The notes under the pieces: generated by a model
Told to the model about the DNA's origin: nothing
What the model saw: only the letters and a program-made list of their open reading frames with translations
The model's database searches: none
Made by a program: the position numbers and the translations under genes
Origin: Rhodocyclaceae bacterium
Lineage (GTDB): Bacteria; Pseudomonadota; Gammaproteobacteria; Burkholderiales; Rhodocyclaceae
Direction of reading: 5' to 3'
Length of the DNA stretch: 15,368 nucleotides
NCBI GenBank assembly: GCA_013821865.1
Contig: PNJM01000030.1
Span: 1 to 15,368 of the forward strand
Shown here: piece by piece, positions 1 to 5,695 of the stretch
How positions within the stretch are numbered: position 1 is the first letter of the stretch
How the letters are laid out: every line of letters begins with the position of its first letter

Positions 1-115
1 CCGCGACATCCATCGCCAGAAACACGATCGAGGATGAGTACGCGTCAAAGCGCATGAAGTAGCCGGCGCCTGGCAGTACGCGGACAGGCGCATGCGTCAG
101 GGCGTGTAAAATCAC
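1..115 (-). other. Left edge: possible 5' end of a divergent gene, unrecognised
   Basis: On the minus strand a frame is open from a GTG at 115-113 to the window edge, with an internal ATG at 55-53. It would encode about 38 residues, including the stretch GYFMRFDAYSSS. I do not recognise it. Third codon positions are mostly G or C, as in the real genes nearby, which is mildly in favour. On the plus strand a competing short frame (positions 3-62, ending TAG) could be the tail of an upstream gene. Neither can be decided from this much sequence. If the minus frame is real, it diverges from tsaB and the two genes share the palindrome at 101-118. Confidence 0.2.
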
Positions 116-118
116 GCC
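101..118 (+). promoter_or_regulatory. Palindrome enclosing a -10-like box just upstream of tsaB
   Basis: GGCGTG (101-106), TAAAAT (107-112) and CACGCC (113-118) form a perfect 6-base inverted repeat around a good -10 hexamer. The -10 ends 9 bases before the GTG at 122, so transcription would begin at or within a few bases of the start codon. No convincing -35 is seen 16-18 bases upstream, and no Shine-Dalgarno sequence lies between the box and the GTG. The palindrome could be an operator for a dimeric protein or chance; the promoter assignment itself is inference. Confidence 0.45.
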
Positions 119-121
119 ATC

Positions 122-814
122 GTGAAAATCCTGGCAATCGAATCCTCCACCGATCTGCTTTCCGTGGCGCTCCTCGCCGATGGATCCGTGATCGAGCGCG
201 AAGGCGAGCGGGGCAGGAGCCATTCCGACCTCGTGCTGCCGCTGGTGCGCGGATTGCTCGGTGATGCGGGACTCGAGCTTGCCGCCCTGGACGGCATCGC
301 CTTCGGCGCCGGACCGGGGTCGTTCACCGGCCTGCGCCTGGCCTGCGGCGTCGCGCAAGGCCTGGCTTTCGGTGCCGGGCTGCGGGTGCTCGGCGTGGGA
401 AGCATGGAGGCGTTGGCGCTGGATGCCGGTTGCGAGAAGGTCTACGCCTGCGTAGACGCACGCATGAACGAAGCGTATTGCGCCGCCTATCGGGTCACCC
501 GGGGAAGTGTCGAGGCCGTCATCGATCCCGTCGTGGCGGCGCCCGATCGGGCGCCGCTGCCGGAAGGCACGGGCTGGCATGGCTGCGGCAATGGTTTCCT
601 GTCCTACGGCGAGGCCCTGCACGGGCGGTTCGCCGGCCGCGTCGGGGACATCGACGCGCAGGCCGTGCCGCGCGCCTCCGCCGTGGCGCGCCTCGCCGCA
701 CAGCGCTTCGTGCGCGGCGAGGCGGTCGATGTCGCCCTGGCGGCGCCGCTTTATGTGCGCGACAAGGTGGCGCTGACCACCGCCGAACGCATTGCCCGCG
801 GAGGCAAGGCATGA
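122..814 (+). CDS. tsaB: tRNA threonylcarbamoyladenosine biosynthesis protein TsaB
   Basis: TsaB is the non-catalytic ASKHA-fold partner of TsaD. Together with TsaE the complex transfers threonylcarbamoyl from the TsaC product onto A37 of ANN-decoding tRNAs to make t6A, in the cytoplasm. The 230-residue product opens with MKILAIESSTDLLSVAL, the usual family N-terminus, and carries the TsaB signature GAGPGSFTGLR (residues 62-72) and the DARMNEAY segment (112-119). Length is normal for the family. The start is a GTG at 122; it is chosen because the conserved MKILAIE core begins there and no in-frame upstream start fits. No Shine-Dalgarno sequence precedes it. The stop overlaps the rimI start by four bases (ATGA, 811-814), so the two are translationally coupled. 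Identification is firm. Confidence 0.95.
   Translation: MKILAIESSTDLLSVALLADGSVIEREGERGRSHSDLVLPLVRGLLGDAGLELAALDGIAFGAGPGSFTGLRLACGVAQGLAFGAGLRVLGVGSMEALALDAGCEKVYACVDARMNEAYCAAYRVTRGSVEAVIDPVVAAPDRAPLPEGTGWHGCGNGFLSYGEALHGRFAGRVGDIDAQAVPRASAVARLAAQRFVRGEAVDVALAAPLYVRDKVALTTAERIARGGKA
800..804 (+). promoter_or_regulatory. Strong ribosome binding site for rimI inside tsaB
   Basis: GGAGG lies six bases before the rimI ATG at 811, within the last codons of tsaB. It fixes the rimI start and shows that RimI can be initiated on its own as well as by coupling. Confidence 0.75.
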
Positions 815-1272
815 GCGCGGTCCCGAACGCGCAGCCGCGCATCGAGCCGATGCGCATGAGGGATATCGATGCCGTGGTCGGAATCGAGCGCAACGCCTAT
901 TCCTTTCCGTGGACGCGCCTCAATTTCAGCGACTCGCTGGCCTCGGGCTACAGCGCCTGGGCCTGCCGCTCGGGCGGCGAGCTGGTCGCCTATGCCGTGA
1001 TGATGCTGGTGCTGGACGAGGCGCATCTGCTCAACGTGACCGTCGCGCCGGACTGGCAGCGGCGCGGCTGCGGCATGCTGATGATGCACCATCTGTTCTC
1101 GACGGCGCGCGCCCATGGGGCGAAGCGCATGTTCCTCGAAGTGCGGCCCTCGAACGAATCGGGCATCGCGCTGTACCGGCGCTGCGGTTTCGAACGCATC
1201 GGCCTGCGCCGGGCCTACTACCCGGCGTCGCCGGGGCGCGAGGACGCGGTGGTGATGGCGGTGGATTTATGA
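811..1272 (+). CDS. rimI: Ribosomal-protein S18-alanine N-acetyltransferase RimI
   Basis: RimI is a GNAT acetyltransferase that moves acetyl from acetyl-CoA to the N-terminal alanine of ribosomal protein S18, in the cytoplasm. The 153-residue product has the GNAT motif A pyrophosphate loop QRRGCG (residues 83-88) following the strand LLNVTVAPD, the conserved FLEVRPSNESGIALYRRCGF segment (108-127) with the likely catalytic glutamate E110, and a C-terminal aromatic pair YY (136-137) of the type that donates the general acid. The start at 811 overlaps the tsaB stop and has a perfectly spaced GGAGG. The stop overlaps the next ATG (1269-1272). A tsaB-rimI pairing is common in proteobacteria and supports both calls. 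Some homologues acetylate other proteins, so substrate specificity is inferred. Confidence 0.93.
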   Translation: MSAVPNAQPRIEPMRMRDIDAVVGIERNAYSFPWTRLNFSDSLASGYSAWACRSGGELVAYAVMMLVLDEAHLLNVTVAPDWQRRGCGMLMMHHLFSTARAHGAKRMFLEVRPSNESGIALYRRCGFERIGLRRAYYPASPGREDAVVMAVDL

Positions 1273-1991
1273 GCGACCGGCGCGAAAGCATCCTGCGCGA
1301 GATGGGGCTGGCGCCGCTGTGGAAGCGGCGCACCAGGGCCGTAGCGGCCGGACAGGCGGCGGCCGCTGCTGCGATTCCGCAGGCGAATCCGGCCGTTGTG
1401 GCAGTCGACGAACGCGCCCGGCGCATCGCCGGCATGGATTGGGACGAACTGAAGCAGAGCATCGCCGAATGCCGCGCCTGCCGTCTGTGCGAGCAGCGCA
1501 AGCAGGCTGTGCCGGGCGTGGGCGACACCGATGCCGACTGGCTGTTCGTCGGCGAAGGCCCGGGGGCGGAAGAGGACGAGCGCGGCGAGCCTTTCGTCGG
1601 CCAGGCCGGCAAGCTGCTCGATGCCATGCTGGCGGCGATCGACCTGAAGCGCGGCCGCAAGGTGTATATCGCCAACGCCGTGAAATGCCGCCCGCCGGGA
1701 AACCGCACGCCGGAGCCGGAGGAAACGGCGGCGTGCTTTCCCTACCTTGTGCGCCAGATCGAACTGCTCAAGCCGAAGCTCATCGTTGCCTTGGGCAAGC
1801 CGGCGGCGGAGACGCTGCTCGATGCCGAGGTCAAGGTCGGCGCCTCGCGCGGCCGGCTGTTCGAGTTCCGCGGCACGCCGCTCATCGTCACCTATCACCC
1901 GGCCTATCTCCTGCGCAACCTGACGGACAAGGCAAAGGCGTGGGAGGATCTGTGTTTCGCGCGGGCGGCAATGCGTCGGCTGTTCGAATGA
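1269..1991 (+). CDS. Uracil-DNA glycosylase, family 4 (iron-sulfur type)
   Basis: This enzyme removes uracil from DNA formed by cytosine deamination or misincorporation, the first step of base excision repair. The 240-residue protein has all family-4 landmarks: the active-site loop GEGPGAEED (residues 95-103) followed by GEPFVGQAG, the NAVKCRPPGNRTP segment (135-147), and HPAYLLR (210-216) near the C-terminus. Four cysteines arranged CxxC (C71, C74) and C-x15-C (C140, C156) match the expected [4Fe-4S] ligands; C68 is an extra nearby cysteine. An alanine-rich stretch around 26-45 looks like a flexible linker after a short basic N-terminal helix, as is common in betaproteobacterial members. It starts four bases inside rimI (ATGA), so it is the third gene of the tsaB unit. 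Its subclass is clear; older databases label such proteins SPO1 DNA polymerase-related. Confidence 0.93.
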   Translation: MSDRRESILREMGLAPLWKRRTRAVAAGQAAAAAAIPQANPAVVAVDERARRIAGMDWDELKQSIAECRACRLCEQRKQAVPGVGDTDADWLFVGEGPGAEEDERGEPFVGQAGKLLDAMLAAIDLKRGRKVYIANAVKCRPPGNRTPEPEETAACFPYLVRQIELLKPKLIVALGKPAAETLLDAEVKVGASRGRLFEFRGTPLIVTYHPAYLLRNLTDKAKAWEDLCFARAAMRRLFE

Positions 1992-2015
1992 CATCCGCCG
2001 CGGATGCGCTATCCT
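1988..2015 (+). promoter_or_regulatory. Predicted sigma-70 promoter for the lemA module
   Basis: ATGACA (1988-1993, five of six matches to the -35 consensus) and TATCCT (2010-2015, four of six to the -10) are 16 bases apart, which puts the transcription start near 2021-2023, about 60 bases before lemA. The -35 overlaps the udg stop codon. The spacer contains a perfect inverted repeat, CATCCG-CCG-CGGATG (1992-2006), which could be an operator or a weak mRNA hairpin ending the udg transcript. No T-run follows, so it is not a typical intrinsic terminator. Confidence 0.5.
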
Positions 2016-2073
2016 GACGCCTTGCATTGGCGGGCTGGCGCCCCCAGATGAGCGCTGTGGCAAGTCCAACCAA

Positions 2074-2079
2074 GAGGAG
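2074..2079 (+). promoter_or_regulatory. Ribosome binding site of lemA
   Basis: GAGGAG five bases before the ATG at 2085 fixes that start. Confidence 0.8.
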
Positions 2080-2084
2080 AGACC

Positions 2085-2738
2085 ATGCGATTCAAGCTCA
2101 TTGCCGTGCTGGCCCTGGCCGCCGGCCTGCTTTCCGGCTGCGGCTACAACCAGATTCAGTCGAACGACGAGCAGGTGACCGCCGCCTGGTCCGAAGTGCT
2201 CAACCAGTACAAGCGCCGCGCCGATCTCGTGCCCAACCTCGTTGCCGTGGTGCAGGGCTACGCCGCGCACGAGAAGGAGGTGCTGACCAGGGTGACCGAG
2301 GCGCGCTCCCAGGTCGGGGCCATCAAGGCCACGCCGGAGCTGCTCAACGATCCCGCGGCCTTCGCCAGGTTCCAGCAGGCCCAGGCGAGCATGTCGAGTG
2401 CGCTGTCGCGCCTGCTGCTGGTGGCGGAGAACTACCCGCAACTCAAGGCCGACGCCAACTTCCGCGACCTGCAGGCGCAGGTGGAAGGCACCGAGAACCG
2501 CATAGCCGTGGCGCGCAACCGCTACATCAAGGCGGTGCAGGAGTACAACACCGGCGTGCGCGTCTTCCCCAACAACCTGACGGCCATGCTGTTCGGCTAC
2601 AAGACCAAGCCCAACTTCACCGTCGAGGACGAGAAGGCGATCTCGGCGCCGCCGGCGATCAAGTTCGACAGCGCGCCGGCCAAGCCGGGCGCTGCCGCCG
2701 ACAAGCCGGCCGGCAGCGCGCTCTCGGCCGGCTACTAA
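2085..2738 (+). CDS. LemA family lipoprotein
   Basis: The 217-residue protein begins with a lipoprotein signal peptide: basic MRFK, a hydrophobic stretch, and the lipobox LSGC with the lipidated cysteine at C19. The mature part is the LemA domain, beginning near W35 with WSEVLNQYKRRADLVPNL and running through the helical bundle EYNTGVRVFPNNLTAMLFGY (about 153-173). The last 40 residues are alanine/proline-rich and probably disordered. LemA proteins have a long N-terminal helix and helical-bundle fold; their biochemical role is not settled. Most homologues have a single N-terminal membrane helix, whereas here the lipobox suggests lipid anchoring. It is followed after six bases by a TPM-domain gene, the partner with which LemA is found in many bacteria, which implies a shared envelope function. 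Confidence 0.9.
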   Translation: MRFKLIAVLALAAGLLSGCGYNQIQSNDEQVTAAWSEVLNQYKRRADLVPNLVAVVQGYAAHEKEVLTRVTEARSQVGAIKATPELLNDPAAFARFQQAQASMSSALSRLLLVAENYPQLKADANFRDLQAQVEGTENRIAVARNRYIKAVQEYNTGVRVFPNNLTAMLFGYKTKPNFTVEDEKAISAPPAIKFDSAPAKPGAAADKPAGSALSAGY

Positions 2739-2744
2739 GTCTCC

Positions 2745-3623
2745 ATGCGTCTCGCCGCGAGGCTGCTGCTCGCGCTCTGGCTCTCGGCCACGGGCGCCCT
2801 CGGCCTGGCGGCGGATGACCTCGTTGCCGTCCCGCCGCTCAAGGCGCGCGTCACCGACCTCACCGGCACGCTGACGCGCGAGCAGGCCGCCGGCCTGGAG
2901 CAGAACCTGGCGCAGTTCGAGATGAGCCGCGGCAGCCAGATCGCCATCCTGCTCGTGCCCACGACGAAGCCCGAAGCCATCGAGGCCTACGCCATCCGCG
3001 TCGCCGAGGCGTGGAAGATCGGCCGCAAGGGCATCGACGACGGCATCATCGTTCTCGTCGCGAAAAACGACCGCAAGCTGCGCATCGAGGTCGGCCGCGG
3101 CCTGGAAGGCGCCATTCCCGACGCCATCGCCAAGCGCATCGTCGCCGAGGTGATCGGCCCGCGCTTCAAGGAGGGCGACTTCCATGGCGGACTTCAGGCC
3201 GGCGTGGCGAAGATCGAATCGATCATCGGCGGCGAGCAATTGCCGCCCCCGAAGCCGTCGGGGAGCGGCCGGCAAGCCGGGGGAGGCTGGGAGGATTTCG
3301 CCGAACTGGCCGTCGTCGGCATCATTCTTGCCACCGTATTCGGCGGCTTCCTCAGCCGGATCTTGGGCCGGCTGGGCGGCTCCACCACGGCCGCCGGCGC
3401 AGTGGGCGGCCTGGCCTGGCTCGCGACGGGCTCGTCGATCATCGCGCTTATCGCCGTGGTGCTGGTATTCGTGTTTGTCCTGGTGCTGGCATCGAGCAGC
3501 ACCGGCGGCTGGAGTTCAGGCGGCTGGGGTGGCGGCGGAAGCTGGGGTGGCGGTTCGTCGGATGGCGGTTTTTCCGGCGGCGGCGGCGATTTCGGCGGCG
3601 GCGGCGCGTCGGGAGACTGGTAA
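2745..3623 (+). CDS. TPM-domain (YgcG-like) membrane-anchored protein, Gly-rich tail
   Basis: The 292-residue product has a cleavable signal peptide (about 1-23, ending GLAA), a TPM domain (about 33-162) with the typical opening RVTDLTGTLTREQ and the core GIDDGIIVLVAKNDRKLRIEVGRGLEG, a proline-rich linker, one or two membrane helices (about 186-203 and 231-250) and a tail rich in glycine, serine and tryptophan (251-292). TPM domains occur in the plant photosystem II repair factor TLP18.3/Psb32 and in bacterial YgcG proteins; acid-phosphatase activity has been reported for the plant protein, but the bacterial function is unclear. The topology predicts the TPM domain on the outer face of the inner membrane. 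The gene starts six bases after lemA with no clear Shine-Dalgarno, so it probably relies on reinitiation after lemA. The next gene overlaps its stop (TAATG). Confidence 0.88.
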   Translation: MRLAARLLLALWLSATGALGLAADDLVAVPPLKARVTDLTGTLTREQAAGLEQNLAQFEMSRGSQIAILLVPTTKPEAIEAYAIRVAEAWKIGRKGIDDGIIVLVAKNDRKLRIEVGRGLEGAIPDAIAKRIVAEVIGPRFKEGDFHGGLQAGVAKIESIIGGEQLPPPKPSGSGRQAGGGWEDFAELAVVGIILATVFGGFLSRILGRLGGSTTAAGAVGGLAWLATGSSIIALIAVVLVFVFVLVLASSSTGGWSSGGWGGGGSWGGGSSDGGFSGGGGDFGGGGASGDW

Positions 3624-4120
3624 TGAATTTCGGACGGATCATCAGGCATCTGCTGGCGCCGCAATGGAGCGTCGGCCTCGCCTATCCGGCACGCACGCTG
3701 GCCGCCATCGAACGGGCCATTGCCGCCACGGAAAAGACGCACGACGGCGAACTGCGCTTTGCCGTCGAGGCGGGGCTGCAGTTGCAGGCCTTGCTGCGCG
3801 GGCAGACGGCGCGGCAGCGGGCCGTCGAGGTGTTCTCGCAACTGCGCGTGTGGGACACCGAGCACAACAGCGGCGTGCTGATCTATGTGCAGCTGATCGA
3901 CCGCAAGGTGGAAATCCTGGCCGACCGCGGCATCAGCGCACTCGTGCCGCAGACGGAATGGAATGCCGTCTGCCGGCGCATGGAGCAGGCGTTCCGGAAA
4001 GGTGAATTCGAAGCCGGGACGATCGCCGCGATCGAGGAAATCAGCATCCGCCTGGCCCGGCATTTCCCGTCGCGCGACGGCAATCCGAACGAGCTGCCGG
4101 ACAAGCCCGTGGTTCTCTGA
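3623..4120 (+). CDS. Second TPM-domain protein, without signal peptide
   Basis: The 165-residue protein is a stand-alone TPM domain. After a short amphipathic start (MNFGRIIRHLLAPQW) come THDGELRFAVEA (about 39-50) and the conserved core NSGVLIYVQLIDRKVEILADRGISALVP (82-109), then WNAVCRRMEQAFRKGEFEAGTIAAIEEI (113-140), which corresponds to the end of the domain. No signal peptide or membrane helix is seen, so it is predicted to be cytosolic or peripheral, on the other side of the membrane from its neighbour. The start at 3623 overlaps the previous stop and has GGAG at 3612-3615, seven bases upstream. The gene converges on lplT with only two bases between stop codons. The pairing of a secreted and a cytosolic TPM protein behind LemA is recurrent in betaproteobacteria as far as I recall; the function is unknown. 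Confidence 0.85.
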   Translation: MNFGRIIRHLLAPQWSVGLAYPARTLAAIERAIAATEKTHDGELRFAVEAGLQLQALLRGQTARQRAVEVFSQLRVWDTEHNSGVLIYVQLIDRKVEILADRGISALVPQTEWNAVCRRMEQAFRKGEFEAGTIAAIEEISIRLARHFPSRDGNPNELPDKPVVL

Positions 4121-4152
4121 GCTCAGCGGCGCACGTTCACGTTGCGCGCCGC
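4117..4152 (+). terminator. Convergent junction: stop-codon palindrome and GC hairpin
   Basis: The stops of the TPM gene (TGA, 4118-4120) and lplT (TCA on this strand, 4123-4125) lie together in a perfect 10-base palindrome, CTGAGCTCAG (4117-4126). Directly after it, GCGGCGC (4126-4132) can pair with GCGCCGC (4146-4152) across a 13-base loop. The second hairpin is stable and would form in transcripts of either strand, but no U-run follows on either side. It may stall or protect 3' ends; a true intrinsic terminator is not shown. Confidence 0.3.
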
Positions 4153-5445
4153 GGCGAGCAGCGACTTCAGTTCGTCGCCGTGCTCGCGCATGTTGCGCCG
4201 GTGCCAGAATGCGACCAGCAGCATGGTCAGGCTGACGAACATGCCGAACATGATGACCACCCAGGACACCGACAGATCCAGGTAGACCAGCAGCGCGTAG
4301 AGGCCCAGCATGATCAGGATGCTGGCGTTCTCGTTGAAATTCTGCACGGCGATGGAGTGGCCGGCGCCCATCAGGATGTGGCCGCGATGCTGCAGCAGGG
4401 CGTTCATCGGCACCACGAAAAAGCCGGCCATGGCGCCGACGACCACCATCATCGCCAGCGCCAGCGGCAGGTTGGTGACGAAGATCATGCCCATCACCAC
4501 TACGCCCATGGCAACGCCCACCGGCAGCACCTTCACCGATTTGTCGAGAGCCACGGCCCTGGCCGCGATCACCGCGCCGAGCGCGATGCCCAGGGCGACG
4601 ACGCCTTGCAGGACGGTCGCCTTGTCCAGCGGCAGGCCGAGCGCCTTGTCCGCCCACTTCAGCACGATGAATTGCAGGGTGGCGCCGGCGCCCCAGAACA
4701 GCGTGGTCACGGCGAGCGAGATCTGGCCGAGCTTGTCCCGCCAGAGCAGCTTCACGCAGTGCAGGAAATCGTGCACCAGGTATTTCGGGTTCCTGTGCAG
4801 CGGCTTGTGGTCCACGCCGGTGTTGGGCACATAGAGGTTGAACAGGGCGGCGATGAAGTACAGGCCGGAGATGACAAGGATCGCCATCTCCGGCGCCGTG
4901 TCGACTGAAGTCTTGATGCCGGGCAGGTCGATCGAAAGCAGCGTGCCGCTGACGGTCGGGTTGATCAGGATGCCGCCGAGCACGGTGCCGAGAATGATGG
5001 CGCCCACGGTCAACCCCTCGATCCAGCCGTTGGCAATGACCAGCTTGTTGTGCGGCAGGTACTCGGTGAGGATGCCGTACTTGGCCGGCGAGTAGGCCGC
5101 GGCGCCCAGTCCGACGATGGCGTAGGAAAGGAGCGGATAGATGTAGGTCGGCGCGCCGAGGAAATTCAGGAACGGCACCGTCGAGAAAAGCAGGGTGAAA
5201 CAGCCGGCGATCTTGATGGTGTTGCTGTAGAGCATCACCCGGCCCTTGGGCATGGAATCGGCGAAGGCGCCGACGAAGGCCGCCAGGGCGACGTAGGAAA
5301 CGGTGAAGAACAGCTTCAGCAGCGGCTCGTACTGCGCCGGGGAATGGAGGTCGCGCAGCAGGGCAATCGAGGCGATGAGCAGGGCGTTGTCGGCAAGCGC
5401 GGAGAAGAACTGCGCCGCCATGATGACGTAGAAGCCGCGATTCAT
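4123..5445 (-). CDS. lplT: Lysophospholipid transporter LplT (MFS)
   Basis: LplT is an inner-membrane major-facilitator protein that moves lysophospholipids, chiefly lyso-phosphatidylethanolamine, to the inner leaflet for re-acylation. The 440-residue product begins with the family hallmark MNRGFYVIMAAQFFSALADN and contains about twelve hydrophobic segments, the loop ADSMPKGRVM between the second and third, and the SPAKYGILTEYLPHNKLVIANGWIEG region after the fourth. It is some 40 residues longer than the enterobacterial protein, mostly in an insert around 175-215 and a charged C-terminal tail. No clear Shine-Dalgarno precedes the ATG at 5445, but the conserved N-terminus fixes it. In enterobacteria lplT is followed by the acyltransferase gene aas; no aas is present in this window. 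Its divergent neighbour is a LysR regulator. Confidence 0.92.
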   Translation of the reverse strand: MNRGFYVIMAAQFFSALADNALLIASIALLRDLHSPAQYEPLLKLFFTVSYVALAAFVGAFADSMPKGRVMLYSNTIKIAGCFTLLFSTVPFLNFLGAPTYIYPLLSYAIVGLGAAAYSPAKYGILTEYLPHNKLVIANGWIEGLTVGAIILGTVLGGILINPTVSGTLLSIDLPGIKTSVDTAPEMAILVISGLYFIAALFNLYVPNTGVDHKPLHRNPKYLVHDFLHCVKLLWRDKLGQISLAVTTLFWGAGATLQFIVLKWADKALGLPLDKATVLQGVVALGIALGAVIAARAVALDKSVKVLPVGVAMGVVVMGMIFVTNLPLALAMMVVVGAMAGFFVVPMNALLQHRGHILMGAGHSIAVQNFNENASILIMLGLYALLVYLDLSVSWVVIMFGMFVSLTMLLVAFWHRRNMREHGDELKSLLAAARNVNVRR

Positions 5446-5472
5446 GCAGTAGGAGAGAGCCGTGTCCGTGTG

Positions 5473-5493
5473 AAAGGGCTGAAAGCCTTTTTT
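5473..5493. repeat. Hairpin with adjoining T-run in the lplT leader
   Basis: AAAGGGCT (5473-5480), loop GAA, AGCCTTT (5484-5490) pair with one bulged G, followed by TTT. Read on the plus strand this looks like a small intrinsic terminator, but no plus-strand gene precedes it. Read on the minus strand it lies in the predicted 5' leader of lplT, about 30-45 bases before the start codon, with an A-run ahead of the stem. It may block antisense transcription coming out of lplT or shape the leader. Confidence 0.3.
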
Positions 5494-5522
5494 GTAGTTA
5501 TTCGAGGGCGCAGCGACGCGGC

Positions 5523-5552
5523 TTTATACCACGAAGCGGCGAAGCGTGTCAG
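5523..5552 (-). promoter_or_regulatory. Predicted lplT promoter with tandem repeat in its spacer
   Basis: On the minus strand CTGACA (5552-5547, five of six to -35) and TATAAA (5528-5523, five of six to -10) are 18 bases apart. Transcription would start near 5515, giving a leader of about 70 bases. The spacer is filled by two copies of CGAAGCG on the plus strand (5532-5538 and 5540-5546), a spacing that would suit a regulator acting between the hexamers. Confidence 0.5.
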
Positions 5553-5681
5553 TCAAGTGCCCGGCCGCGGTGTTTCCCGTAACACATGCAAATGGTTCAC
5601 CCGCAAAAATATCGTCGTCTCTTGTGGATCAGGCTACCTTATGAAGTCAAATTGTGCTTGAATAAAGGTTATAAAAGCATC

Positions 5682-5689
5682 GGGGAGAG
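5682..5689 (+). promoter_or_regulatory. Ribosome binding site of the LysR gene
   Basis: GGGGAGAG six bases before the ATG at 5696 supports that start. Confidence 0.75.
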
Positions 5690-5695
5690 CAAATT

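Larger units (their letters stand above)
5446..5695. other. Divergent control region between lplT and the LysR gene
   Basis: These 250 bases are clearly more AT-rich than the surrounding genes. On the minus side they hold a predicted lplT promoter (5523-5552) and a short hairpin. On the plus side TTATAAA (5669-5675) can serve as a -10 for the LysR gene, but no good -35 stands at the right distance, as expected of an activated promoter. CTTATGAAG (5638-5646) and GTTATAAAAG (5668-5677) are similar direct repeats about 30 bases apart and might be regulator sites. I see no open frame that looks real and no RNA gene. Confidence 0.5.

Noticed and set aside
1218..3275. Long minus-strand frame opposite udg, lemA and the first TPM gene
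   Set aside because: It crosses three real genes and their intergenic region and has shadow-type composition.
3511..3620. GGC-rich repetitive DNA that could suggest a short tandem repeat or CRISPR-like array
   Set aside because: It encodes the glycine-rich tail of the TPM protein; units are irregular and there are no spacers.
5473..5493. Intrinsic terminator of a small plus-strand RNA
   Set aside because: Only 27 bases separate it from the lplT start codon and no promoter for such an RNA is visible; kept only as a hairpin.
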